This document shows, piece by piece, positions 1 through 7,396 of a DNA stretch of 36,771 bases. The DNA comes from a virus. Below the pieces are notes generated by a model. It was not told the DNA's origin and made no database searches. It was given only the letters and a program-made list of their open reading frames with translations. The stretch lies in IMG/VR virus record IMGVR_UViG_3300027800_000031, positions 1-36,771 of that record, one strand, 5' to 3'. Position 1 is the first letter of the stretch; each line of letters starts with the position of its first letter. The position numbers were made by a program, and so were the translations under genes.

Positions 1-216
1 GGAGTCGTCGCGGTCTCGATCGATGACAACCGCGGCGACCTCGAATTCCTCCAGGAAAAGCAAAACGCAGGGGAGCCCGGTCCGCTATCGATCACGCTCG
101 CCTCCGGAATTAGTTATTCTGGAAACATGATCCTTACCGGCGAGCTCGTCAAGGCGACCGGAGACGGAACGGCGTCCTGTACTTGGGAAGGCGCGAAGCT
201 GGAAAAAATTTCTTGA
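1..216 (+). CDS. Phage tail tube protein, C-terminal part (gene continues from 36468)
   Basis: This is the 3' part of the tail tube gene. It is open in frame 1 from the first base to a TGA at 214-216, and its 5' part is at the other end of the window (36468-36771). Joining the two through the 133-base terminal repeat gives a protein of about 128 residues, close to phage Mu gpM (about 118). The order sheath, tube, assembly chaperone, tape measure is the standard one for contractile tails. The product would form the inner tube through which DNA passes. Two codons in the duplicated stretch differ between the two window ends (Asp to Val, Leu to Ile). The family call rests on position, size and the downstream neighbours. 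Confidence 0.8.
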   Translation, partial: GVVAVSIDDNRGDLEFLQEKQNAGEPGPLSITLASGISYSGNMILTGELVKATGDGTASCTWEGAKLEKIS

Positions 217-220
217 TTAC

Positions 221-246
221 GCCGGAGCCTACGGGCTCCGGTTTTC
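221..246 (+). terminator. Rho-independent terminator after the tail tube gene
   Basis: An 8-bp GC-rich stem (222-229 with 234-241, CCGGAGCC pairing GGCTCCGG) with a very short loop is followed by TTTTC. It lies 5 bases after the tail tube stop codon, so it probably lowers transcription into the tail-assembly genes relative to the abundant sheath and tube genes. Confidence 0.75.
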
Positions 247-247
247 T

Positions 248-317
248 GGTCCGTCGGCGCAATGGGCGCCGCTCGAGTTATCCTTCTCGGGCGCAGGTTC
301 GATCCCTGGTCGGTCCA
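248..317 (+). other. tRNA-like element (degenerate or atypical tRNA)
   Basis: These 70 bases have much of a tRNA fold. The T-arm has a TTCGATC loop on a CAGG/CCTG stem, spaced correctly from a 3' acceptor strand TCGGTCC plus A. The 5' strand GGTCCGT pairs with it at five of seven positions, with two T-T mismatches. A D-arm GCGC/GCGC carries a short GG-containing loop (AATGG). The anticodon arm is wrong for a normal tRNA: the best fold is a 7-bp stem (271-277 with 286-292) with an 8-base loop TTATCCTT. No CCA is encoded. It may be a decayed tRNA or a structured leader ahead of the tail-assembly gene. Confidence 0.4.
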
Positions 318-343
318 TAGTTCACTAAAAGGAGAAAAGGAAC

Positions 344-745
344 ATGAAACAGGTAATCGAAGATGAAGCGGCGACGATCGAGCTCGATCGAATAATCGAG
401 TTCTACGAGGTCGACCCGGAGGGAAAAGACTGGGAGGACAGCAAAAAACGCCTATTATCCGCGATCATGAAAGGGCGGATCACTCTCGACGAGGAGTCCG
501 GAGTCGTTATCATGGAACTAGTGTCACCGATCAAACTGCAAAACGACGATATCGTCAAGTCGCTCGAGTTCAGGGAGCCGACAGCGGGAGACCTCAAGGT
601 TCTCGACAAGTACAAGGAATCCGAGTCGATGGCGAAAACGATACACCTCGCGAGCAAAATCACCAGTAAATCCATTGCAATAATCGAGAAAATGATCGGG
701 CGCGATTTGTCGACCATGGGGGCGATAACGTCGCTTTTTTTCTGA
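344..745 (+). CDS. Tail assembly chaperone, short (0-frame) product
   Basis: This 133-residue protein lies between tail tube and tape measure, the invariant place of tail assembly chaperones (lambda G, P2 E, Mu gp41). A good Shine-Dalgarno sequence (AAAGGAGAAAAGG) precedes the ATG at 344. The last codons are CTT TTT TTC TGA, so the frame stops directly after a canonical -1 slippery heptamer T TTT TTC (736-742). The protein is acidic and has no transmembrane segment. Chaperones of this type coat the tape measure during tail assembly and are absent from the mature virion. The role is inferred from position and from the frameshift layout. Confidence 0.8.
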   Translation: MKQVIEDEAATIELDRIIEFYEVDPEGKDWEDSKKRLLSAIMKGRITLDEESGVVIMELVSPIKLQNDDIVKSLEFREPTAGDLKVLDKYKESESMAKTIHLASKITSKSIAIIEKMIGRDLSTMGAITSLFF

Positions 746-906
746 TCCTGCCCGCACCGCTCGAGCGGACGCTCTGGGCGGTCGCGAACCGATTCGGGTT
801 CGACGGGCATGAAATGAAGCTCGGACGCCTGGCGTTCTGGTATCGCGGACATGAAGCAATATGCAAGGAAGAGGCCGCGGAGGTCGCTCGAGCATCCGGA
901 GGGTAA
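344..906 (+). CDS. Tail assembly chaperone, -1 frameshift fusion product
   Basis: Slippage of one base back at T TTT TTC (736-742) joins 344-742 to 742-906 and gives a 187-residue protein. The extension adds 54 residues (LILPAPLERTLWAVANRF and onward, with FDGHEMKLGRLAFWYRGHE), ending at TAA 904-906, four bases before the tape measure ATG. The extension frame has ordinary codon use and no start of its own, so it makes sense only as a fusion. This is the conserved G/GT (lambda), E/E' (P2) and gp41/gp41' (Mu) arrangement. I did not find a strong pseudoknot downstream by eye. Confidence 0.72.
736..742 (+). promoter_or_regulatory. Programmed -1 ribosomal frameshift site
   Basis: The heptamer T TTT TTC lies in frame across codons 734-742 and fits the X XXY YYZ rule. 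The 0-frame stop TGA follows at once (743-745), which favours pausing. The -1 frame is open to 904-906. Confidence 0.75.
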
Positions 907-909
907 TAA

Positions 910-2490
910 ATGGCTAACACGTTCACCATAAAAACAGTTTTTCAAGCCGTCGACAAATTCACCGGAACGACGAACGCGATAAAGAAAAAAATTGACGAGA
1001 TCGGCGGATCAGCAGATAAGGCGAAGGCATCGCTCGGCGAGTCGTTTGGAAAACTTGGTTCCGGGATAAAAAAAACCGCGTTAATTCTAACCGCCTCCGC
1101 TGCGATCGCCGCAGGCGTCGGGGCTCAATTTGTAAGCGCCGCGGCCGAAGTTCAACAGTATAAAACGACGCTCGTCACCATGCTGGGGAGCCAGGAAGCG
1201 GCGAACGCGCGATTCGAAGAAATGTCGAAATTCGCCGCCTCGACTCCGTTCGAAATGAAAGACGTCGTTCAGTTAGGAAATCAACTACAGGCGCTCGGTC
1301 GCTATAGTAAAGAAAATATGACGATTCTCGGAGACCTGGCGGCAGCCTCCGGAAAACCGATAGACCAGGCGACGCGCGCGTTCTCGAAACTCGCGAGCGG
1401 ACAAAAGGGCGTTGCGGTCGATATGTTCCGAGACTTGCTAATCTCGACGGACGACTGGGTCAAGGCAACGGGGAAGGGCGTTGCTAAATCCGGCGAGCTC
1501 ATGGCGTCGACGGAGGAAATGCTCGCGGTCCTCCCTGCGATTCTCAAGTCGAAGGGATTCTCGGGAATGATGGCGGAACAGTCTAAAACATTTAATGGGC
1601 GCGTTTCAAATATGAACGACGCACTTTTTCAGTTTAAGGCAGCCATGGGGCAAGCGATGCTAGGTCCGATCGGGAAAGTAGTCGAGCTCTTAACTCCGTT
1701 AATCCAGAAATTTACCGATTGGGCAAACGCGAATCAAGAAGTTATCGGGACGAAAGTCGAGTCGTTTGTCAATGGACTCATAGAAGGGATTCGAACGCTC
1801 GTTTCGGTGGTCGGCGGAATTATGAAAGTACTCGGGCCGTTTACGCCGCTTATAGTCGCGATAGTCGCAGCCATTGCCGCGTATAATGCCGTAATGGTTA
1901 TATATGAAATAGTAACGACCGCCGCTGCGGTCGCGCAAATGATACTAAATGGCGCAATGCTCCTAAATCCGGTCGGGCTCGTCGTCGCGGGAATCATTTT
2001 ATTGATTGGCGTCATCGCGTTACTGGTAAAGAATTTCGATCATGTAAAAGCCGCGATGCTTGCCGCTTGGGAAATTGTAAAGGGACTCGGACAGGCGTTC
2101 ATGAAATATCTTTTATTGCCGGTCAATTTGGTTATGGAAGCGATTGGCGGACTGCTCCGTCTTTTGTCTAAGCTCCCGTTTGTGGGCGACAAGATCGCGC
2201 CGGCGGTCGACGCGCTCGACAATTTCCAGGCGAATATGAATAAAACGCTCACCGGGACCGAAGGGGCGCTCGATTTTAAGGGAGTAGCAGAAAACGCAAT
2301 GGGAAACGCATCCGCCGCAATGAGTGGCGGGGCGCCTATGTCGACACAAACGCAAACGATTAACCGAAATAACAACAGTACGGTTGACGTAAATTTCAAC
2401 AATACGCCGCCAGGGACTCGCGTCGCAGCGACGGGACCGTCGGCGCCTGGCGTGACGCTTAATACCGGTTCAATGTTTGGGGGTCGCTAA
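910..2490 (+). CDS. Tail tape measure protein
   Basis: This 526-residue protein follows the frameshifted chaperone and sets tail length. The N-terminal region (about 1-60) is helical and polar, with a repeated KIDEIGGSADKAKASLGESFG style. Hydrophobic helices occur at about residues 55-80 and 295-375, and the C-terminus is rich in Asn, Thr and Gly. Membrane-active segments of this kind are typical of tape measures. At 526 residues it predicts a rather short contractile tail, since tape measures of long-tailed phages often exceed 700. The start has GGAGGG upstream inside the end of the chaperone extension. The stop overlaps the next ATG (TAATG). Confidence 0.88.
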   Translation: MANTFTIKTVFQAVDKFTGTTNAIKKKIDEIGGSADKAKASLGESFGKLGSGIKKTALILTASAAIAAGVGAQFVSAAAEVQQYKTTLVTMLGSQEAANARFEEMSKFAASTPFEMKDVVQLGNQLQALGRYSKENMTILGDLAAASGKPIDQATRAFSKLASGQKGVAVDMFRDLLISTDDWVKATGKGVAKSGELMASTEEMLAVLPAILKSKGFSGMMAEQSKTFNGRVSNMNDALFQFKAAMGQAMLGPIGKVVELLTPLIQKFTDWANANQEVIGTKVESFVNGLIEGIRTLVSVVGGIMKVLGPFTPLIVAIVAAIAAYNAVMVIYEIVTTAAAVAQMILNGAMLLNPVGLVVAGIILLIGVIALLVKNFDHVKAAMLAAWEIVKGLGQAFMKYLLLPVNLVMEAIGGLLRLLSKLPFVGDKIAPAVDALDNFQANMNKTLTGTEGALDFKGVAENAMGNASAAMSGGAPMSTQTQTINRNNNSTVDVNFNNTPPGTRVAATGPSAPGVTLNTGSMFGGR

Positions 2491-3722
2491 TGGCATATGA
2501 TAATATTCGCGAGGCGAAATATATCGCTCCGTCGGGCGCGACGTTCGTCCTACAATTTGACGAGGTCGAGCGATCGGGCGGGAAAAAATCGTCAGTTCAT
2601 GAACTCCCGCAACAAAACGATCCGATCGTCCAGGACTTGGGAAACCAGGCGTCGAAATATCCGCTAAACATTTATTTTACGGGGGCGGACTGCTATACAC
2701 TGGCCGACGCGCTATACGATGCACTATCAGAAATCGGTCCGGGAACGCTCGAGCATCCGACGTTTGGAAATCTAGAAGTCCTCGCGACAAATTGGAACGA
2801 ATCCAGGAAGTTAGTCGACGGGCTCGGGCGCGTTGATTTTAAGATTGATTTTGTACGCGCTCCTAAACTCGATTCGCTTTCCGTATCGACTCCGACGTCA
2901 ATCGATAGTACGATACTCGAAAAGGCACAAACGACCGTATCGGCGTCCGTTGCGAAGTCGGCGGGAAAATATGCTCCGGAAACGGCCGCAGAAACATCAT
3001 GGATAAAAGAAAAAGTATCGGCGATCGTTTCGACATATAAAACGACCTTCGAAGGAGTGACGTCATTCGCTAAAGAGGCACAAACCGAAATAAATAAAAT
3101 AGTTCGGGAAGTCTCATCGACGATCGACACGCTCGTAACGAAGCCGCTCGAATTATATACCGAATGCGCAGCGATCGCGCAAATTCCTGCGCAGGTATCG
3201 ACAAAAGTCCTCCGTAAAATCGAAGGCTATCGCGAGCAAATTTTATTTATTGCCGGGCAGGTCGCCGAGACCTACACGGAGGCGCTAACGCTCGGAGAGT
3301 CACTTTTCTACGCACTGGCAGGAACAGCGGCGGCGACGGTCGAAGGGACGATTTCAAGTAGGACAGAAGCGATCACGGTCGCGAGTACGGTCGAGGAAGC
3401 GACGAACGCGGTCATACAAGCGATTGAAAAACTCGAGGAAACGGTTCCGGAATATCGCGCCGATCCGGAAACTTTCTCTGCGCTCGTTTCGATCGCGATA
3501 CTCGCGCGGGATAATCTGGTTGAAAAGGCTTACAGCCTGCGGGCGGAGCGCCGCTTAACACTTGCGACGGAACGGACACCGCTCGACCTTCTCGTCGAAT
3601 TTTACGGAGACGGAATATCGGACCTCGACGCGGCGCTCGACGAATTTGTCGAAATAAACGTCCTCGTCGGCGACGAGATAATTTTAATTCCCGCAGGTCG
3701 CGAGGTCGTTTACTATGCCTGA
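2490..3722 (+). CDS. DNA circularisation / baseplate-proximal protein, Mu gpN-like
   Basis: The N-terminus (REAKYIAPSGATFVLQFDEV, then KKSSVHELPQQNDPIVQDLG and YPLNIYFTGADCY) matches the DNA-circularisation protein N-terminal family seen in Mu gpN. Structural work on Mu-like phages places these proteins at the tail tip next to the hub, so the older name may mislead. Residues 130-350 are long, Ala/Thr/Glu-rich helices. The C-terminal NVLVGDEIILIPAGREVVYYA resembles a short LysM-like or hub-contact ending. It starts by TAATG overlap with the tape measure gene and overlaps the next gene by 8 bases, so translation is probably coupled. Length of 410 residues is near that expected for the family. 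Confidence 0.8.
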   Translation: MAYDNIREAKYIAPSGATFVLQFDEVERSGGKKSSVHELPQQNDPIVQDLGNQASKYPLNIYFTGADCYTLADALYDALSEIGPGTLEHPTFGNLEVLATNWNESRKLVDGLGRVDFKIDFVRAPKLDSLSVSTPTSIDSTILEKAQTTVSASVAKSAGKYAPETAAETSWIKEKVSAIVSTYKTTFEGVTSFAKEAQTEINKIVREVSSTIDTLVTKPLELYTECAAIAQIPAQVSTKVLRKIEGYREQILFIAGQVAETYTEALTLGESLFYALAGTAAATVEGTISSRTEAITVASTVEEATNAVIQAIEKLEETVPEYRADPETFSALVSIAILARDNLVEKAYSLRAERRLTLATERTPLDLLVEFYGDGISDLDAALDEFVEINVLVGDEIILIPAGREVVYYA

Positions 3723-4776
3723 AAAAGAAATCTCCGGACTAAATGATCCCAACCGCGATATTGTAAAACTACTAATAAACGGGCGCGAGTATACGGGCTG
3801 GACTGCGGCGACGATCACCATGGCGATCGATAACTGTTCCGACGCGTTCAGTTTAACCGCTCCGTTCGATCCTGGCGATCCGGTCATAATGGCTGCATTT
3901 AAGCCTATGGAATATCAGGGAGTAAAACTCTTAATTGGAAATGACGTAGTTCTGACGGGAACCGTTGACAAGGTCGATCCAAAAGTCGACGCTGGAAGTA
4001 GAACTATAACTGTCCAGGGGCGCAGCTTAACTGGTCCGCTCGTCGACTGCTCGATTGACGGAAACCTCGAATTTAACGGTTTAACGCTCGCGGATATCGC
4101 TCGTACACTCTGCAAGCCGTTCGGGGTCCGCGTTCGATCCGACTATAATACAGGAAAGATCGCCGCTGCGAGTGCTAAATTTGGTCAAGGAGCCTACGAT
4201 TTTTTGTCGAAGGTCGGCGGGCCGCATAATATGTTGTTGAACTCGTCGTATACTGGGGAACTAGTTATTACCGACGGGAAGGCGCTCGCGGCGAAAGCTC
4301 CGATCGCGACGCTCGTCGAGGGGAAAAAACCGCTTTTGTCGGTCGCCGCTTCGTTCGATTCGACGGCGCGTTTTTCGGTATACAAGATCAGCGCACAGCA
4401 GGACGGATCGGCGAACGTATCGGGGAAAGTAACTGACGCGACGATCAAAAAAAACCGACCGCGACTGATCGAGCAGGACGACACGGGAACCGATCCGTCT
4501 CTTGCCGCAGCATGGGAACGGTCGAAGGCGTTCGCCGCGTCTATGTCGGTATCGGCGACCATTGCAGGATGGCGACGACCTGACGGCGCGCGCTGGGCCG
4601 AACGCCAGATCGTCACGCTCAAGGCTCCCGGGGCGATGATTGTACGAGAATCGAGGTGGTTAATCGCCGGAGTAACTCATAAATTGGACTCTGGCGGAGG
4701 ATGCACGACAGACCTTCGCCTGATATTACCGGAAACGTATGCGGGAACCGTCCCGAAGGTATTACCGTGGGAATGA
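3715..4776 (+). CDS. Baseplate hub protein, Mu gpP / late-control D-like
   Basis: This 353-residue protein lies in the slot of Mu gpP (about 379 residues). Features of the hub family include an N-terminal beta region with INGREYTGWTAATITMAIDN, a two-domain gp27-like layout, and the segment LADIARTLCKPFGVRVR, which is typical of late-control/hub proteins. The trimeric hub links the tube to the spike. The start ATG at 3715 lies 8 bases inside the upstream gene. The stop TGA (4774-4776) overlaps the next start in ATGA. Family assignment is secure from motif style and synteny, although the residue-level function is inferred. Confidence 0.83.
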   Translation: MPEKEISGLNDPNRDIVKLLINGREYTGWTAATITMAIDNCSDAFSLTAPFDPGDPVIMAAFKPMEYQGVKLLIGNDVVLTGTVDKVDPKVDAGSRTITVQGRSLTGPLVDCSIDGNLEFNGLTLADIARTLCKPFGVRVRSDYNTGKIAAASAKFGQGAYDFLSKVGGPHNMLLNSSYTGELVITDGKALAAKAPIATLVEGKKPLLSVAASFDSTARFSVYKISAQQDGSANVSGKVTDATIKKNRPRLIEQDDTGTDPSLAAAWERSKAFAASMSVSATIAGWRRPDGARWAERQIVTLKAPGAMIVRESRWLIAGVTHKLDSGGGCTTDLRLILPETYAGTVPKVLPWE

Positions 4777-5294
4777 TCGAGTTAATCGAGGTCGCGAGCG
4801 CAGCGATCAAACAGTTTAGAAATGCGCCGGGGGAATCCGTCGTCGCTAAAGGGACGGGGCTCGGAGGGGCGACGCGCGAGGCTCAAGTTTATCAACAGCA
4901 CGGACTCCGCTCTCGTCCGGTCAAGGGAACGCGCGGGCTATTCGTTGGGCTCGGGTCAGGATCGCGCGAGGGCGTCGTTATCGCGCTCGAGAATTACACG
5001 CTCGAAATAACGATCGGCGAGGGCGAAACGGCGATATATTCGACAGATACCGCCGGATCGGTCAAGGCAACGGCGAAATTTAAGGCCGACGGATCGATCG
5101 AATTTAATGGAGATGGTAAACGCCTCGTAACCTGGCAGGAATTACAGGACGCGCTATCGGCGCAGGCTAACACGATAAAAACTCATACGCATCCCGACCC
5201 GACGAGCGGATCGACTGGGCCGTCGGCGGAGCTTGTGACGCTTGCCTGCGATATATCGTCCGCGAAAACGTCGACGCTGAAAACTGGCGGTTGA
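4773..5294 (+). CDS. Baseplate spike assembly protein, Mu gp45-like
   Basis: This 173-residue protein begins with a helical segment, continues with GSREGVVIALENYTLEITIGEGETAIYSTD style beta repeats, and ends with a His-containing THTHPDPTSGSTGP segment. That layout suits the trimeric membrane-piercing spike (gpV/gp45 type): an OB-fold, then a beta-helix, then a metal-binding tip of His residues. I chose ATG 4773 because it gives an ATGA overlap with the hub gene. GTG 4767 is an alternative with better spacing to GAAGG (4755-4759). The same frame is open further upstream to 4701, but that would overlap the hub gene heavily. Confidence 0.8.
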   Translation: MIELIEVASAAIKQFRNAPGESVVAKGTGLGGATREAQVYQQHGLRSRPVKGTRGLFVGLGSGSREGVVIALENYTLEITIGEGETAIYSTDTAGSVKATAKFKADGSIEFNGDGKRLVTWQELQDALSAQANTIKTHTHPDPTSGSTGPSAELVTLACDISSAKTSTLKTGG

Positions 5295-5326
5295 CGTTGC
5301 GCGCGGCGTTAATCTTATGATATAAT
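5291..5326 (+). promoter_or_regulatory. Possible promoter inside the baseplate operon
   Basis: TATAAT lies at 5321-5326 in a 13-base string (ATGATATAATACG, 5317-5329) identical to the one in the strong promoter at 28178. The -35 is weaker: TTGCGC (5297-5302) with an 18-base spacer, or TTGACG (5291-5296) with a 19-base spacer to TATGAT. The predicted transcript would start within the Shine-Dalgarno region of the next gene, which lowers confidence. Confidence 0.4.
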
Positions 5327-5340
5327 ACGCGGGGGACTTA

Positions 5341-5763
5341 ATGGAAACCGAAGGCGATCCGAAATTATACGAAACCGGAGCAGGCCCGATTTTATCAATA
5401 AACGGCGGACAGCCGGAAATGAACGAAGGCCTCGAAAACGCCGTATACTTGTCTATTTTTACGGATTCCGGATACTGGGGAAACGTCCTCGCCGACACTC
5501 CGGAAAAGTTCTCGAGCAATTTCGGCGAGATATACCGCAGGACGTTGAATAATCAAACTAGGATCGACGCCGAAAAATACGCCTCCGCCTCCCTTGCGTG
5601 GATCGTTTCCTCGGGGATCGCGAAGTCGGTCGCCGTTTCCGCATCGATCCCGGGCATCGGGATTCTCGGGTTAATCGTTATTATTGAACAGCCGAACAAA
5701 ACCGTGACGTTAAAATATCAAATAAATTGGTCCACCATGGCCGTAAGGGTAGGGGCAGCATGA
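5341..5763 (+). CDS. Baseplate wedge protein, Mu gp46-like
   Basis: This 140-residue protein lies between the spike and the baseplate J-like protein, the position of Mu gp46 (gp25/W-like lysozyme-fold wedge component). It contains NAVYLSIFTDSGYWGN, common in gp46 homologues, and a C-terminal ISWSTM-like ending (VTLKYQINWSTMAVRVG) that recurs in the family. Its role is to start sheath polymerisation at the baseplate. GGGGGA at 5331-5336 serves the ATG at 5341. The stop overlaps the next gene in ATGA. Confidence 0.78.
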   Translation: METEGDPKLYETGAGPILSINGGQPEMNEGLENAVYLSIFTDSGYWGNVLADTPEKFSSNFGEIYRRTLNNQTRIDAEKYASASLAWIVSSGIAKSVAVSASIPGIGILGLIVIIEQPNKTVTLKYQINWSTMAVRVGAA

Positions 5764-6848
5764 TAACGATTCCAAAAGTGGCAGATAATCGCGACCAGAT
5801 AATCGCGGACATAGAAGGGAAAATCGGCCAGACTATACCATCCTTACCGAAAGCATTTTTTCGCGTTATCGCGACCGCATACGCCGGAGCGATCGCGCTT
5901 TTATATCGTTTCGGCGTATGGGTATACGACCAGATACTTCCGCAAACTGCGGACGCCGAGGCGCTCGAGCGTATCGGGAGTCAGTACGGAGTTTATCGCG
6001 GAGCACCGGTCTCCGCTAAACTGACGGCGACCGCAACGGGAACAAACAGTTCCGCGATAGCCGCCGGGACGCTCTGGCAAAAAAACGGGATCGTATACGA
6101 ACAGGAAGTTCTCGCCGAAATTACCGCCGGGGTCGTGACGATCACCGTCGAGGCGCTAACACCTGGGTCCGATTCGAATATTGAAAACGGCGAAAAGATC
6201 AGCCTAGTATCTCCGATCGCTGGTATCGATTCGGACGCGACGATAGCGTCAACTATAATCCATGGCGAGGACGAGGAAACGATCGAGTCCTATCGATCAG
6301 AAATAATGGACAGACTGGCGAACCGTCCGCAGGGAGGAGCCGCTCCTGACTATATCTCTTGGGCGCTCGAGGTTCCGGGGATCGCGAAGGCGTTCGCGTT
6401 CCGAACAGCTCCCGGGACCGTGACAGTTTATCCGCTAATCGCGACGACCGGAACGCGATTACCTGACGCGCCGAAAATTGCCGAGGTTCTCGCATATGTT
6501 CAAGATACACACCGGAGGCCGCTCTGCGCTGACGTCGCGGTCGCTGCGCTGACGGAGCGCGTCGTTAATATCACCGTGACGAGCGTCACGCCGTCGAGTC
6601 TCGATTCTTGGGAAGCGATTGCCGCAGCATGGACGGCGCATTTATTCAAACGCTATCCTGCGCAATATGACGATGAAGCAAACAAAACTGATTTTATCAG
6701 CAAATCGGCCATGTATGGCGAAGCGGCCGGAGCTGGCGCGACAATTATAGAATTCGAAATGTATCTCGACGCATCGCCTACGCCGTTCGATTATCACGAT
6801 TTGACGACGTCAGAAATTTGCAAATTAGGGGTCGTTACATGGCCATAA
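5760..6848 (+). CDS. Baseplate J-like wedge protein, Mu gp47-like
   Basis: This 362-residue protein matches the baseplate J family: an N-terminal helical region with ALERIGSQYGVYRGAP, a beta domain with TGTNSSAIAAGTLWQKNGIVYEQE, the segment GSDSNIENGEKISLVSPIAGID, and EETIESYRSEIMDRLANRPQGGAAPDY. All are strongly typical of P2 J and Mu gp47. It forms the wedge arms that drive baseplate opening. The chosen ATG at 5760 overlaps the previous stop (ATGA). The frame is open to an earlier ATG at 5727, but that start has no advantage and would overlap gp46. Confidence 0.9.
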   Translation: MITIPKVADNRDQIIADIEGKIGQTIPSLPKAFFRVIATAYAGAIALLYRFGVWVYDQILPQTADAEALERIGSQYGVYRGAPVSAKLTATATGTNSSAIAAGTLWQKNGIVYEQEVLAEITAGVVTITVEALTPGSDSNIENGEKISLVSPIAGIDSDATIASTIIHGEDEETIESYRSEIMDRLANRPQGGAAPDYISWALEVPGIAKAFAFRTAPGTVTVYPLIATTGTRLPDAPKIAEVLAYVQDTHRRPLCADVAVAALTERVVNITVTSVTPSSLDSWEAIAAAWTAHLFKRYPAQYDDEANKTDFISKSAMYGEAAGAGATIIEFEMYLDASPTPFDYHDLTTSEICKLGVVTWP

Positions 6849-7384
6849 TGGAAAAAACGCTCCGGCGTTTATTACCGAACGGACAGGCTTGGCGATTGAC
6901 CGGAAACGTCGGCGAACTGATCGACGCGTTCGGGCTGTCGCTCGAGCGCGCGCGCGAATTCTTGGAAAACGTGCAGAACGAAGCGATCCCTGGGCGCGCG
7001 ACGTACCTTCTCGAGGCATGGCATGAAACTCTAGGTCTGGCGTTCGATAATACATTAACGCCACACGATCAGCGTATGCGCGTAAATTCCGCGTATACGT
7101 CGACCGGAGGATCGTCGCTCGATTATGTTGTCGCGCAGGTAAAAAAAGAATTCCCTCGCGTTATGATACGGGAGCCCGCATCTCCCGGGATGGCCTATTC
7201 CGTTACCGGCGACGTCAATACGACGCGTGAACTCGTAAGACTCCGAGGGCTTATAGTTCGTCTAGTATTGCTACACTTGACGCCTAATTATACAATAAGA
7301 ATATTGGAGACGCTCGATTCCGCGTATACGGGCGCCTGCATTACTGGGAAAGCACGTTGCGGACGAACCATATCGTCGTTATAA
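6839..7384 (+). CDS. Baseplate/tail protein, Mu gp48-like (DUF2313, YmfQ)
   Basis: This 181-residue protein starts MAIMEKTLRRLLPNGQAWRL, close to the 'LLPpG.aw' N-terminus of the YmfQ/DUF2313 family (Mu gp48, P2 I position). The segment RATYLLEAWHETLGL with PHDQRMRV is also typical. It connects the baseplate wedge to the fibres. ATG 6839 has AGGGG eight bases upstream and overlaps the stop of gp47. ATG 6848 is an in-frame alternative. Confidence 0.82.
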   Translation: MAIMEKTLRRLLPNGQAWRLTGNVGELIDAFGLSLERAREFLENVQNEAIPGRATYLLEAWHETLGLAFDNTLTPHDQRMRVNSAYTSTGGSSLDYVVAQVKKEFPRVMIREPASPGMAYSVTGDVNTTRELVRLRGLIVRLVLLHLTPNYTIRILETLDSAYTGACITGKARCGRTISSL

Positions 7385-7396
7385 AAGGGGTAAAAA

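Noticed and set aside
403-945. Long minus-strand open frames under the tail genes and elsewhere
   Set aside because: They are opposite to genes with clear family features, lack ribosome sites and show no recognisable protein features. They are a by-product of the base composition.
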